NCBI RefSeq assembly: GCF_009727155.1 | Contig: NZ_WNWM01000002.1 | Location: 3,100,001 to 3,164,000 of the forward strand | From: Pseudoduganella dura | GTDB lineage: Bacteria > Pseudomonadota > Gammaproteobacteria > Burkholderiales > Burkholderiaceae_D | DNA length: 64,000 nt | Reading direction: 5' to 3' | Shown here: positions 52,300 through 61,027 of the stretch, one piece after another | Layout: every line of letters begins with the position of its first letter | Position numbering within the stretch: the first letter of the stretch is position 1 | Notes under the pieces: model-generated | What the model saw: the letters and a program-made list of their open reading frames with translations, nothing else | The model's database searches: none | Told to the model about the DNA's origin: nothing | Made by a program: the position numbers and the translations under genes

Positions 52300-55293
52300 A
52301 TGCACCATCCGAAGGCAAAACAGAAACTGATCGCCCTGGCGGTCGCCGGCGCCTGCGCTGCCGCGGCGCTGCCGGCGCAGGCGCAGGGACAGGACACCGC
52401 GCAAGGCCCGGCCCAAAGCCAGGGAGCGGACCTGTCGTCGTCGCAGCCGGTGCAGGCGGTCGTCGTGACCGGCATCCGCGCGTCGATGCAGTCGTCGCTG
52501 AACCTCAAGCGCAATTCCGACGGCATCGTCGACGGCATCGTGGCCGAGGATATCGGCAAGTTCCCCGATACGAACCTGGCCGAATCGCTGCAGCGCATCT
52601 CCGGCGTGTCGATCGACCGCTCGATCGGCGAAGGCTCGAAGGTCACCGTGCGCGGCGTGGGGCCCGATTTCAACATGGTGCTGCTGAACGGCCGCCAGAT
52701 GCCCACGTCGAACCTGGGCGACCTGAACGGCCGCGCATTCGACTTCGCCAACCTTGCCTCCGAGGCGGTATCGCAGATCCAGGTGTACAAGACGAGCCGT
52801 GCCGAAACGCCCACCGGCGGCATCGGCGCCACGCTGAACGTGATGACGGCGCGTCCGCTCGACCGCCCCGGCCTGCAGGCCTCCATCGGTGTGAAAGGGG
52901 TCTACGACAAGTCGTCGTCGAACCTGCCGGGCGACGTGAAGGCGGGCGACCGCGTCACGCCGGAAGTGTCGGGCATCTACAGCAACACGTGGAACGACAA
53001 CATGTTCGGCATCGCGGTGACCGGCAGCTACCAGGAACGCAACCTGGGCTACAACACGGCATCCGTCTCCAGCGGCTGGAAGGGCCCGTTCCGCGGCGAC
53101 GAAAACACCTGGGGCACGATCCCGCAGCCCGGCACGCCGGGTTCGCAGAACATCACCAACCGCCCCGGCGCGGGCGATGTCTACTCGGTGCCGCAGAACC
53201 TGAACTACGCGTTCTCCGGCGTGCAGCGCGAGCGCACCAACGGCCAGGTCACGTTCCAGTTCGCGCCGCGCAAGGACATCACCACCACGCTGGACTACAC
53301 CTACTCGCAGAACAAAATCCACACCCGGCGGCAGGACCTGTCCGCATGGTTCAACTTCGGCGCCTCGGCCTCGAGCTGGACGGGCGGCCCGGCCGCCGGC
53401 CCGCTCGTCTACACGGAATTCCTGCCGGCCGCCAACAGCGACATCGCGATGGGCGGTGCCGACTTCGCCACCGTCAGCGAGAACAGGTCGCTGGGCTTCA
53501 ACGCGCTGTGGAAGGTGAATGCCGGGCTGCGCTTCGAACTCGATGTGCACCACTCCACCGCCGAGTCGCAGGCCGACAGCCCATGGGGGTCGGACAACGT
53601 GCTGGGCACCTCGTCGTTCAGCCGCGGCGATACCACGGCCGACTTCAGCCAGGATTTCCCGGTGCTGTCGATCGCCGGCGCGGACTTCAACCGCGCGCCG
53701 CAGCAGGTCACCGGTTCCGCGTTCCGCAACGGCTACATGAAGGGCGACATCGACCAGGCGCAATTGAAGGGCCGGCTCAAGCTGATGGAGAGCTCGCAAC
53801 TGAACTTCGGCCTGTCCGCCACCGAGGTGAGCAACCGCTCCGCGTTCTCGACGATGCAGCGCGACACGTGGGGCGGCGCCACCAGCCCGGCCGACTACCC
53901 GGCCAGCGTGTGGCACCCCGAAACCGTGCGCGGCTACTTCGACAAGATCGACGGCTCAGGCAACCCGAACCTGTTCAACAATTTCTATACGTTCGATTTC
54001 GGCGAAGTGCGCGACCTGGCGATCAAGGCTTCCGGCCGGCCGGACCTGTATTCAGTCAAGCCCACGTGGGATACCGACCAGCGCACCAGGGAAAAATCGA
54101 AGGCGCTGTACCTGCAGCTGAACACCGACTGGGCCACGGCGCTGCCGGTCCGCACGGCGATCGGCCTGCGCTACGAAAAAACCGATGTGACCTCGACCGC
54201 GCTGGTGCCGACCGCCACCAGCATCGTGTGGCTGTCGCAGAACGAGTTCTCGGTCGTCAAGGGCGATCCGCAATTCACCACGCTCACCGGCAAGTACCAT
54301 CACCTGCTGCCGAGCATCGACACCGACATCGAGCTGCGCGACGACATGAAGCTGCGCGCCTCGTACGGCGAAACGATCGGCCGGCCCCGCTACGACCAGA
54401 TCCAGGGCGGCACGGTGCTGGACAACCTGGCGCGCCTGGACGGCGGCACCGGCACCCAGGGCAACCCGGGCCTGAAGCCCGTGAAGTCGAAGAACCTCGA
54501 CCTGTCCTACGAGTGGTACTACGGCAGGCAGAACTTCTTTGCCGTCGGCTTCTTCAAGAAGAACCTGGAGAACTACGCCGGCCAGTCGAAGATCGATGCC
54601 ACGCCGTTCAACCTGCACACGCCGGTGGGCGGCCCGTTGTGGAACGCGGCGGTGGCCAGCGGCTGCACCAACGCCGATACGACCTGCGTGCGCAACTACA
54701 TCTTCCGCAACCATGCGAACGCGCCGGGCGTCACCCGCGGCCCGGACGACGCGTCGGGCAACGCCACCGGCGAGATCGTGGGCCAGCCGGGCGATCCGGT
54801 CGCCAATTTCCGCATCACCACGTTCTCGAACCAGAAGAAGGCCGACCTGAAGGGCCTGGAGGTGAACGTGCAGCACATGTTCGGAAACAGCGGCTTCGGC
54901 CTGTCGGCGAACTACACGTACGTCGATTCCGGACTGGGCTTCGACAATGCCGGCATCGGCGAACAGTTCGCGCTGGTGGGCCTGTCCGATTCGGCCAACC
55001 TGGTGGGTATCTACGAGAACGACAGGTGGAATATCCGCGCGGCCTGGAACTGGCGCGACAAGTTCCTGGGCTCCACGTTCGACGCCGCCGGCCCGAACCC
55101 GATCTACACGGAGGCCTACGGCCAGTTCGACCTGTCGGTCGGTTATGCGATCACGCCGCAGCTGTCGATGCAGTTCGAAGGCATCAATCTGACCAACGAA
55201 ACGACGCGCCAGCACGGCCGAAACGAGCGCATCCTGGTCAACGCCACCCAGGCCGGGCCACGCTACATGTTGGGTCTGCGCTACAAGTTTTGA
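52300..55293 (+). CDS. Large TonB-dependent receptor of the LacI-associated (carbohydrate-type) class
   Basis: A 997-residue outer-membrane receptor. The signal peptide ends QAQAQG, and the TonB-box-like QAVVVTGIRASMQSSLNLKRNSDGIVDGIVAEDIGKFPDTNLAESLQRISGVSIDR opens the plug. The barrel ends with AGPRYMLGLRYKF (terminal Phe). The plug motif and length of about 1000 residues are typical of receptors for oligosaccharides in Xanthomonas and Caulobacter, not for siderophores. ATG 52300 follows ACAGGAGACCAC. It is controlled by a LacI-type operator and followed by halogenase-SapC-JmjC genes. The ligand is unknown; the deacetylase nearby hints at an N-acetylated glycan. Confidence 0.9.
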   Translation: MHHPKAKQKLIALAVAGACAAAALPAQAQGQDTAQGPAQSQGADLSSSQPVQAVVVTGIRASMQSSLNLKRNSDGIVDGIVAEDIGKFPDTNLAESLQRISGVSIDRSIGEGSKVTVRGVGPDFNMVLLNGRQMPTSNLGDLNGRAFDFANLASEAVSQIQVYKTSRAETPTGGIGATLNVMTARPLDRPGLQASIGVKGVYDKSSSNLPGDVKAGDRVTPEVSGIYSNTWNDNMFGIAVTGSYQERNLGYNTASVSSGWKGPFRGDENTWGTIPQPGTPGSQNITNRPGAGDVYSVPQNLNYAFSGVQRERTNGQVTFQFAPRKDITTTLDYTYSQNKIHTRRQDLSAWFNFGASASSWTGGPAAGPLVYTEFLPAANSDIAMGGADFATVSENRSLGFNALWKVNAGLRFELDVHHSTAESQADSPWGSDNVLGTSSFSRGDTTADFSQDFPVLSIAGADFNRAPQQVTGSAFRNGYMKGDIDQAQLKGRLKLMESSQLNFGLSATEVSNRSAFSTMQRDTWGGATSPADYPASVWHPETVRGYFDKIDGSGNPNLFNNFYTFDFGEVRDLAIKASGRPDLYSVKPTWDTDQRTREKSKALYLQLNTDWATALPVRTAIGLRYEKTDVTSTALVPTATSIVWLSQNEFSVVKGDPQFTTLTGKYHHLLPSIDTDIELRDDMKLRASYGETIGRPRYDQIQGGTVLDNLARLDGGTGTQGNPGLKPVKSKNLDLSYEWYYGRQNFFAVGFFKKNLENYAGQSKIDATPFNLHTPVGGPLWNAAVASGCTNADTTCVRNYIFRNHANAPGVTRGPDDASGNATGEIVGQPGDPVANFRITTFSNQKKADLKGLEVNVQHMFGNSGFGLSANYTYVDSGLGFDNAGIGEQFALVGLSDSANLVGIYENDRWNIRAAWNWRDKFLGSTFDAAGPNPIYTEAYGQFDLSVGYAITPQLSMQFEGINLTNETTRQHGRNERILVNATQAGPRYMLGLRYKF

Positions 55294-55317
55294 CAATCGT
55301 TTTCAAAACCTGGGGCA

Positions 55318-55354
55318 GGCATGGTTTCCGGGGGTGGAAACCATGCCGATTTTT
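55318..55354 (+). terminator. Terminator or attenuator after the TonB receptor gene
   Basis: A 12-bp stem (GGCATGGTTTCC with GGAAACCATGCC) closes a G-rich 6-nt loop and is followed by GATTTTTG. It sits 25 nt after the receptor stop and 55 nt before the first halogenase, so expression of the downstream genes would drop relative to the receptor unless they have their own promoter. Confidence 0.75.
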
Positions 55355-55410
55355 GCTTTCCAGGTTAGTTTTTCGGTTAGACTAATTGGCACCTTTGCAT
55401 CAGGAAACTC

Positions 55411-56958
55411 ATGTCCAAGCCGATCAACCACGTGGTCATCGTCGGCGGCGGGTCGGCCGGCTGGCTGGCCGCCGGCGTCATCGCGGCCGACCATCCTTCG
55501 CTGAAAGTGACCCTGATCGAGTCGCCCGACGTGGCGCCGATCGGCGTCGGCGAAGGCACGTGGCCGTCGATGCGCGATACGCTGCACCGCATCGGCGTTT
55601 CCGAATCGGCGTTCTTCCGCGAGTGCGACGCGGCGTTCAAGCAGGGCTCCCGCTTCGACGGCTGGCGCGAAGGCGGTGGTGCCGGCGATTATTACTTCCA
55701 TCCGTTCGTGCTGCCGCAGGGGTTCGGCGAGGCCGACCTGGTCGGGCGCTGGCAGCGCGATTTCGCCAACGTGCCGTTTGCCGACCTGGTGAGCTTCCAG
55801 CCGCACCTGTGCGTCAACGGCCGTGCGCCGAAGCAGCCGGCCACGCCGGAATTCGCCGCGGTGGCCAATTACGGCTATCACCTCGATGCGGGCAAGTTCG
55901 GCGTGTTCCTGCGCAGGCACTGCCTGGAAAAGCTGGGCGTGCGCTACGTGCCGGACCACGTCACGGCCGTCGACAGCCATGAAAACGGCGATATCGCCGC
56001 GCTGGGAACGAGGGAGCACGGCGCCCTCGAAGGCGACCTGTTCATCGACTGCACCGGCATGCAGTCGCTGCTGCTGGGGCGCCACTACGGCGTGCCGCTG
56101 GTGCACCGCAAGGACGTGCTGTTCAACGACAGCGCCCTCGCCGTGCAGGTACCGTACGAGCGCGGGGACAGCCCGGTCGCCTCGCAGACCACGTCCACCG
56201 CGCAGCGTGCCGGCTGGATCTGGGATATCGGCCTGCCGACCCGGCGCGGCATCGGCCACGTCTACTCGAGTTCCCACACGACGGATGAACAGGCGCAAGC
56301 CGATCTGAGGGCCTATGTGAAGGCGACGGGAAGCGCGGACATGCCTTCGCCCCGCAAGCTGACCTTCGAGCCCGGCTACCGGCAGCAATTCTGGCACCGC
56401 AACGTGGTGGCGATCGGTCTTTCCGCCGGCTTCATCGAGCCGCTGGAAGCTTCCGCGCTGGCGCTGGTGGAAATGTCGGCGGCGATGGTCAGCGACGACC
56501 TGCCGGCCAGCCGCGAAACGATGGACATCGTGGCGCGCCGCTTCAACGACGCGTTCACGTATCGCTGGGAGCGCGTGATCGAATTCCTGAAGCTGCACTA
56601 TGTACTCAGCCGCCGCACCGACTCCGACTACTGGCACGACAACCGCCGTGCCGAAACGATTCCCGCGCGGTTGCGGGAGCTGCTGGCGCTGTGGCGCCAC
56701 CGCCCGCCATCGCGGCTGGACTTCAACCGCATCGAGGAAGTGTTCCCGTCGGCCAGCTGGCAGTATGTGCTGTACGGGATGGGCTTCGTGCCCGACCGCG
56801 AACGCATCACGCGGCGCGGTATCGATGGCAACCCGACCGGCGACGCCAAAGGCCACTTCCGCGATGCCGCCGAGCTCGCGCGCAGGATGCTGCGGGCGCT
56901 GCCGTCGAACCGCGAACTGATCGACCATATCCGCCTTCACGGGCTGCAAAAAATCTAG
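55411..56958 (+). CDS. Flavin-dependent tryptophan halogenase-family protein 1
   Basis: A 515-residue FAD-dependent halogenase-like protein. The dinucleotide motif GGGSAGW is at residues 12-18. The lysine expected to activate HOCl is K77 in DAAFKQGSRFDGW, and a glutamate in GFIEPLEAS matches the catalytic one of PrnA. The W-x-W-x-I-P signature is altered: W269-I-W271-D-I273-G274 replaces Pro by Gly. It needs reduced FAD from a separate reductase, absent here. AGGAAACTC precedes ATG 55411. It is the first gene of a tight four-gene set and probably acts on an indole-like or other aromatic metabolite. Confidence 0.84.
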   Translation: MSKPINHVVIVGGGSAGWLAAGVIAADHPSLKVTLIESPDVAPIGVGEGTWPSMRDTLHRIGVSESAFFRECDAAFKQGSRFDGWREGGGAGDYYFHPFVLPQGFGEADLVGRWQRDFANVPFADLVSFQPHLCVNGRAPKQPATPEFAAVANYGYHLDAGKFGVFLRRHCLEKLGVRYVPDHVTAVDSHENGDIAALGTREHGALEGDLFIDCTGMQSLLLGRHYGVPLVHRKDVLFNDSALAVQVPYERGDSPVASQTTSTAQRAGWIWDIGLPTRRGIGHVYSSSHTTDEQAQADLRAYVKATGSADMPSPRKLTFEPGYRQQFWHRNVVAIGLSAGFIEPLEASALALVEMSAAMVSDDLPASRETMDIVARRFNDAFTYRWERVIEFLKLHYVLSRRTDSDYWHDNRRAETIPARLRELLALWRHRPPSRLDFNRIEEVFPSASWQYVLYGMGFVPDRERITRRGIDGNPTGDAKGHFRDAAELARRMLRALPSNRELIDHIRLHGLQKI

Positions 56959-56974
56959 AACAGACGAGACAAGC

Positions 56975-57700
56975 ATGACGAACCACGTTTTACTGAACAA
57001 CGTCCAGCACAAGGACCTGAAGGTCATCACCCGCCATGGCGCCGGCCTCGGCGACGAGGTGATGTTCGTTGCCACCTTCCCCGCCGAATTCCGCACGCTG
57101 CAGGCGCACTACCCGATCGTGTTCCGCAAGACGGAGGACGGCCGGACGTTCGAGCCGATCGTGCTGTTCGGCTTCCAGTCCGGCGAAAACCTGTTCCTGA
57201 AGGACGATGGCTGGGATGCGCCGGAGATCCCGCTGATGATCGAGCGCCAGCCGTTCCTGATCGGCCGCAACGGCGATGAAATGCTGGTGCACGTGGACCT
57301 GGACAGCCCGCGCGTTGTCAAGTCCGACGATCCGCGCACCGAAGGCGAGGCGGCGTTCCTGCCGCATGGCGGCATCACCGAGTACCTGGAGCGGATCAAT
57401 TCGATCCTGTTCACGATCCACGAAGGCTTCCAGAGCAACGCGGGCTTCGTCGACGCGCTGCTCAAGCACGAACTGCTGGAATCGTTCGTGTTCGACATCG
57501 AGCTCGACGACGGTTCGCAGAACCGCCTGGCCGGCTTCTACACGGTCCACGAAGAGCGCCTGCATGCGCTCGGCACAGAAGCCATTGGCGCGCTGCACCG
57601 GGCCGGCTACCTGCAGGCGATCCACATGGTGCTGGCATCGCTGTCGCAGTTCCGCGCGCTGATCGACCGGAAAAACCGGCGGCATGCTGCCGGTCGCTGA
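56975..57700 (+). CDS. SapC-family protein
   Basis: A 241-residue cytoplasmic protein. VLLNNVQHKDLKVITRHGAGLGDEVMFVATFPAEFRTLQAHYPIVF and ENLFLKDDGWDAPEIPLMIERQPFLIG are the SapC (PF07277) hallmarks. The family is named from a Campylobacter S-layer locus but its biochemical function is not established. Family members often sit beside TonB receptors with halogenases and JmjC/cupin proteins, as here. It begins 16 nt after halogenase 1 and overlaps the next gene by 17 nt. Confidence 0.86.
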   Translation: MTNHVLLNNVQHKDLKVITRHGAGLGDEVMFVATFPAEFRTLQAHYPIVFRKTEDGRTFEPIVLFGFQSGENLFLKDDGWDAPEIPLMIERQPFLIGRNGDEMLVHVDLDSPRVVKSDDPRTEGEAAFLPHGGITEYLERINSILFTIHEGFQSNAGFVDALLKHELLESFVFDIELDDGSQNRLAGFYTVHEERLHALGTEAIGALHRAGYLQAIHMVLASLSQFRALIDRKNRRHAAGR

Positions 57701-58685
57701 ACTGCGCGGCCTCGCGCCGCGCGACCTGAACGAGCGCATCCTGGCATCCACGCAGCCGCTGCTGCTGCGCGGGCTCGTGGCGCACTGGCCGATGGTGCGG
57801 GCGGCACGCGAGTCGCAGCAGGCCGCGTCGGCGTATCTGCAGCGCTTCTACAAGGGCGGACCCGTCGTGGCGATGCTCGGCCTGCCGGACATCGGCGGGC
57901 GCTTCTTTTACAACGACGACATTTCCGGCTTCAATTACCGCCCCGTGCATGCGCCGCTCGATGGTGTGCTGGCCGAGCTGGAAGCGCATCGCGACGACGC
58001 GGAACCGCCGGCGATCTACGTGGGCTCCACCACGATCGATACCGTCCTGCCGGGCTTTCGCGCCGAGAACGATGTCGACCTGGGCGGGCGCGAACCGCTG
58101 GCGTCGATCTGGATCGGCAACCGCACGCGCATCGCGGCCCACTACGATGCGCCCGACAACCTCGCCTGCGTGACCGCGGGGCGGCGCCGCTTCACGCTGT
58201 TCCCGCCCGACCAGCTGGCGAACCTGTACGTGGGGCCACTGGACTTCACGCCGGCCGGGCAGGCGATCAGCCTGGTCGACCTGCACGCGCCCGATTTCGA
58301 ACGTTTTCCGCGTTTTCGCGAGGCGCTGGCGCACGCGCAGGTGGCCGAGATGGAAGCGGGGGACGCGCTGTTCATTCCCAGCATGTGGTGGCACCACGTA
58401 GAGGCACTGGAGGCGTTCAATGTGCTGGTGAATTACTGGTGGCGCCAGTCGCCCCACTATATGGATACGCCGACCAACGCGCTGATGTACGCGATCATGA
58501 CGATCCGCGACCTGCCGCCCGAGCAGCGCAAGGCGTGGGAAGGCCTGTTCCGCCATTACGTGTTCGAACAGGATGGCGCGACGGCCGCCCATATTCCGCC
58601 GGCCGCGCAGCGCATGCTCGCGCCGATGACCGAGGACATGACGCGCGCGCTGCGCGCGCAGCTGCTCAAACGCATGAACCGATAA
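57684..58685 (+). CDS. JmjC/cupin-8-like 2-oxoglutarate-dependent oxygenase candidate
   Basis: A 333-residue protein of the cupin-like (JmjC) class. The facial triad is visible: H153 and D155 in RIAAHYDAPDNL and the distal H237 or H238 in SMWWHHVEAL. Lys or Arg for 2-oxoglutarate is probably supplied from RRRFTLFPP. The start overlaps SapC by 17 nt, so the two are translationally coupled. Such proteins hydroxylate peptides or small molecules; the substrate is unknown. It is the third gene of the halogenase set. Confidence 0.82.
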   Translation: MLPVAELRGLAPRDLNERILASTQPLLLRGLVAHWPMVRAARESQQAASAYLQRFYKGGPVVAMLGLPDIGGRFFYNDDISGFNYRPVHAPLDGVLAELEAHRDDAEPPAIYVGSTTIDTVLPGFRAENDVDLGGREPLASIWIGNRTRIAAHYDAPDNLACVTAGRRRFTLFPPDQLANLYVGPLDFTPAGQAISLVDLHAPDFERFPRFREALAHAQVAEMEAGDALFIPSMWWHHVEALEAFNVLVNYWWRQSPHYMDTPTNALMYAIMTIRDLPPEQRKAWEGLFRHYVFEQDGATAAHIPPAAQRMLAPMTEDMTRALRAQLLKRMNR

Positions 58686-58702
58686 GAACGAAGGAGACGA
58701 AC

Positions 58703-60205
58703 ATGGAACAACAACGCGAGAAGAAACCGGTGCGCCGCGTGGTGATCGCCGGCGGCGGCACCGCCGGGTGGATGGTCGCGGCCGGTCTGTCGAAATCGCT
58801 GGGCAAGCTGCTCGACATCAGGCTGATCGAGTCCGACGAGATCGGCACCGTCGGCGTCGGCGAGGCCACGATTCCCACGCTGATGAATTTCCATCACCTG
58901 ATGGAAATCAACGAGCAGGAGTTCATGGCCGAGACGATGGCCACGTTCAAGCTGGGCATCAGTTTCGAGAACTGGCGCAACGTGAACGAGGATTACATCC
59001 ACTCGTTCGGCACCACCGGCACCGACCACTGGACGGCCGGCTTCCAGCACTTCTGGCACAAGGGTCGCGAGCGCGGCGTGGCCGGCGATTACGGCGACTA
59101 CTGCCTGGAACTGAAGGCGGGGCTGCAGAACCGCTTCGCCCACCTGCCGAAGAACGGCATGAACTACGCGTACCACATGGACGCGGGCCGCTACGCGAAA
59201 TTCCTGCGCAGGTTCAGCGAGCGCCATGGCGTGCAGCGCGTGGAAGGCAAGATCGCCGAGGTGCGCAAGAACCTGCTCAGCGGCGACATCATCGCGCTGC
59301 GGCTGGACTCCGGCGCGGAACTCGAGGGCGACCTGTTCATCGACTGCACCGGTTTCCGGGCGCTGCTGATCGGGCAGACGATGGGCGTGGAATACGAGGA
59401 CTGGTCGCACTGGCTGTTCAACGACAGCGCGGTGGCGCTGCAGACGAAATCCGTGCGCGATGCCGTGCCCTACACCCGCGCGATCGCGCGCGACGCCGGC
59501 TGGCAGTGGCAGATCCCGCTGCAGCACCGCGTGGGCAACGGCATGGTGTACTCGAGCCGCTACACGGACGATGAAACGGCGGTGCGCACGCTGCAGGCGG
59601 CCGTCGACGGCGAACCGCTGATGACGCCGCGCGTGATCCGCTTCACGCCGGGCCAGCGCAAGCAGACGTGGAAGGGCAACTGCGTGGCCATCGGCCTGGC
59701 CAGCGGCTTCCTCGAGCCGATCGAATCGACCAGCATCCACCTGATCCAGCGCGGCATCATCCGGCTGATGCAGATGTTCCCGCAGGACGGCATCAGCCAG
59801 GCCGACATCGACGAATACAACCAGCAGGCCGACTACGAGATCAAGCACATCCGCGATTTCATCATCCTGCACTACAACGTGACGAACCGCCGCGATACGC
59901 CGTACTGGCGCGACGCCGCCACGATGAAGCTGCCGCCATCGCTGCAGCACCGCATCGACCTGTTCCGCGACACCGGCCGCGTGTTCCGCGTGCCGAACGA
60001 ACTGTTCGCCGAGAACTCGTGGATCCAGGTGATGCTGGGCCAGGGCATCCACCCGGCCTCGCACCACCAGACCGCCGACCTGATGGGCGACGAGGAACTC
60101 GCCCATTTCCTCGGCAACATCAGCGGCGCCATCGACCGCACCGTGGCCCAGCTGCCGTCGCACCAGCGCTACGTCGAACAATACTGCTCCGGCACCGGGT
60201 GGTAA
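58703..60205 (+). CDS. Flavin-dependent tryptophan halogenase-family protein 2
   Basis: A 500-residue halogenase with all canonical features: GGGTAGW at residues 17-23, the catalytic lysine K83 in ATFKLGISFENW, W267-Q-W269-Q-I271-P272 in AGWQWQIPLQHR, and the glutamate in GFLEPIESTSIH. It is closer to authenticated halogenases than the first paralogue, which lacks the proline. ATG 58703 follows AAGGAGACGAAC; the frame is open into the previous gene without support. It ends the four-gene set before a palindromic element. Confidence 0.88.
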   Translation: MEQQREKKPVRRVVIAGGGTAGWMVAAGLSKSLGKLLDIRLIESDEIGTVGVGEATIPTLMNFHHLMEINEQEFMAETMATFKLGISFENWRNVNEDYIHSFGTTGTDHWTAGFQHFWHKGRERGVAGDYGDYCLELKAGLQNRFAHLPKNGMNYAYHMDAGRYAKFLRRFSERHGVQRVEGKIAEVRKNLLSGDIIALRLDSGAELEGDLFIDCTGFRALLIGQTMGVEYEDWSHWLFNDSAVALQTKSVRDAVPYTRAIARDAGWQWQIPLQHRVGNGMVYSSRYTDDETAVRTLQAAVDGEPLMTPRVIRFTPGQRKQTWKGNCVAIGLASGFLEPIESTSIHLIQRGIIRLMQMFPQDGISQADIDEYNQQADYEIKHIRDFIILHYNVTNRRDTPYWRDAATMKLPPSLQHRIDLFRDTGRVFRVPNELFAENSWIQVMLGQGIHPASHHQTADLMGDEELAHFLGNISGAIDRTVAQLPSHQRYVEQYCSGTGW

Positions 60206-60223
60206 AACAACAACACTTCAAAC

Positions 60224-60383
60224 CGGGGACAGTCCCCGAATTTTTACAACACTTTCCTCTCGGGCTACAAATCTGTTCGGATTCCGCCATGAGTATTCGC
60301 GCCTGACCTGTTCCGGTAATTCCGGTATCAGGATGCGATGTAAAAACCACAAAATTGTTGTTAAAAATCGGGGACTGTCCCCG
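60224..60383. repeat. Palindromic REP-like element with paired CGGGGACAGTCCCCG ends
   Basis: CGGGGACAGTCCCCG (60224-60238) and CGGGGACTGTCCCCG (60369-60383) are each self-complementary and together form inverted ends. They are extended inward by AATTTTTACAACA and TGTTGTTAAAAAT. The 160-bp unit is not coding. It matches the style of REP/BIME sequences mobilised by REP-associated transposases, but no such transposase is in the window. Confidence 0.68.
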
Positions 60384-60436
60384 ATTTCTGGAAATTAGTT
60401 GCATTGTGACAATGGGTGAGTTTTCGACGGGGGGCG

Positions 60437-60970
60437 ATGCGCTATAACCGTCGCATTGCCACTGCGGAGTTCATCTTGCGATTTGCCCCTGCCCTCGGCG
60501 CCTTGCTGGCGCTGTCGACCTGCCTGGCCCATGGCCAGGATTACCGGATGAAGGAAGAGGATGCGCGCACCGGCACGCTGCTCAAGCGCGACAACGCGCG
60601 TCTCAGCCTGCCGCCGGAGAAAACCTATGCCGAGCTGTCCGAGACCGACAAGGCCCGCCTGCGCGGCATGTACGAAAACATGGCGCCGGACGACGAGCCG
60701 CCGTTCCCCGCCCGCGGCTACCGCAGCCTGATGCGCGCGATGTCGACCGTGCAGGAGAAGCTGCAGGTGGCGGGCACGGTCGACATGGGGGTGATCGTCG
60801 GCCCGGACGGCCGGGCCAGCGAGATCAAGGTGTACGGATCGTCCGACCCGCAGCTGACAACGGTCATCGCCAACGTGCTGGTACTTGAAAAGTACAAGCC
60901 GGCCCTCTGTCATGGCACGCCCTGTACCCAGGAATTCCCGTTCCGCATGAATTTCACGCTGAGGCACTGA
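60437..60970 (+). CDS. Secreted protein with TonB-like C-terminal domain
   Basis: A 177-residue protein. A long signal peptide (MRYNRRIATAEFILRFAPALGALLALSTCLAHG) is followed by a charged region and a TonB-C-like beta-alpha-beta module: VAGTVDMGVIVGPDGRASEIKVYGSSDPQLTTVIANVLVLEKYKPALC...PFRMNFTLRH. There is no proline-rich spacer and no lasting membrane anchor, so it cannot span the periplasm as classical TonB does. ATG 60437 follows GACGGGGGGCG; GTG 60416 is less likely. It lies downstream of the receptor cluster, and a link to it is plausible but unproven. Confidence 0.62.
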   Translation: MRYNRRIATAEFILRFAPALGALLALSTCLAHGQDYRMKEEDARTGTLLKRDNARLSLPPEKTYAELSETDKARLRGMYENMAPDDEPPFPARGYRSLMRAMSTVQEKLQVAGTVDMGVIVGPDGRASEIKVYGSSDPQLTTVIANVLVLEKYKPALCHGTPCTQEFPFRMNFTLRH

Positions 60971-61027
60971 ACCTGGCCGCGGCCGGCCGCGATACACTCA
61001 CCGTACCTCAATTCATGGAGAACAAGC

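Noticed and set aside
58556..60181. A 541-codon minus-strand frame opposite halogenase 2
   Set aside because: The + strand has an intact FAD motif, catalytic Lys and WQWQIP; the minus frame is a GC-rich shadow.
52300..60205. Classical halogenated natural-product biosynthetic cluster
   Set aside because: There are no NRPS, PKS, prenyltransferase, oxidative dimerisation or dedicated resistance genes. The context is a LacI-controlled receptor with SapC and JmjC proteins.
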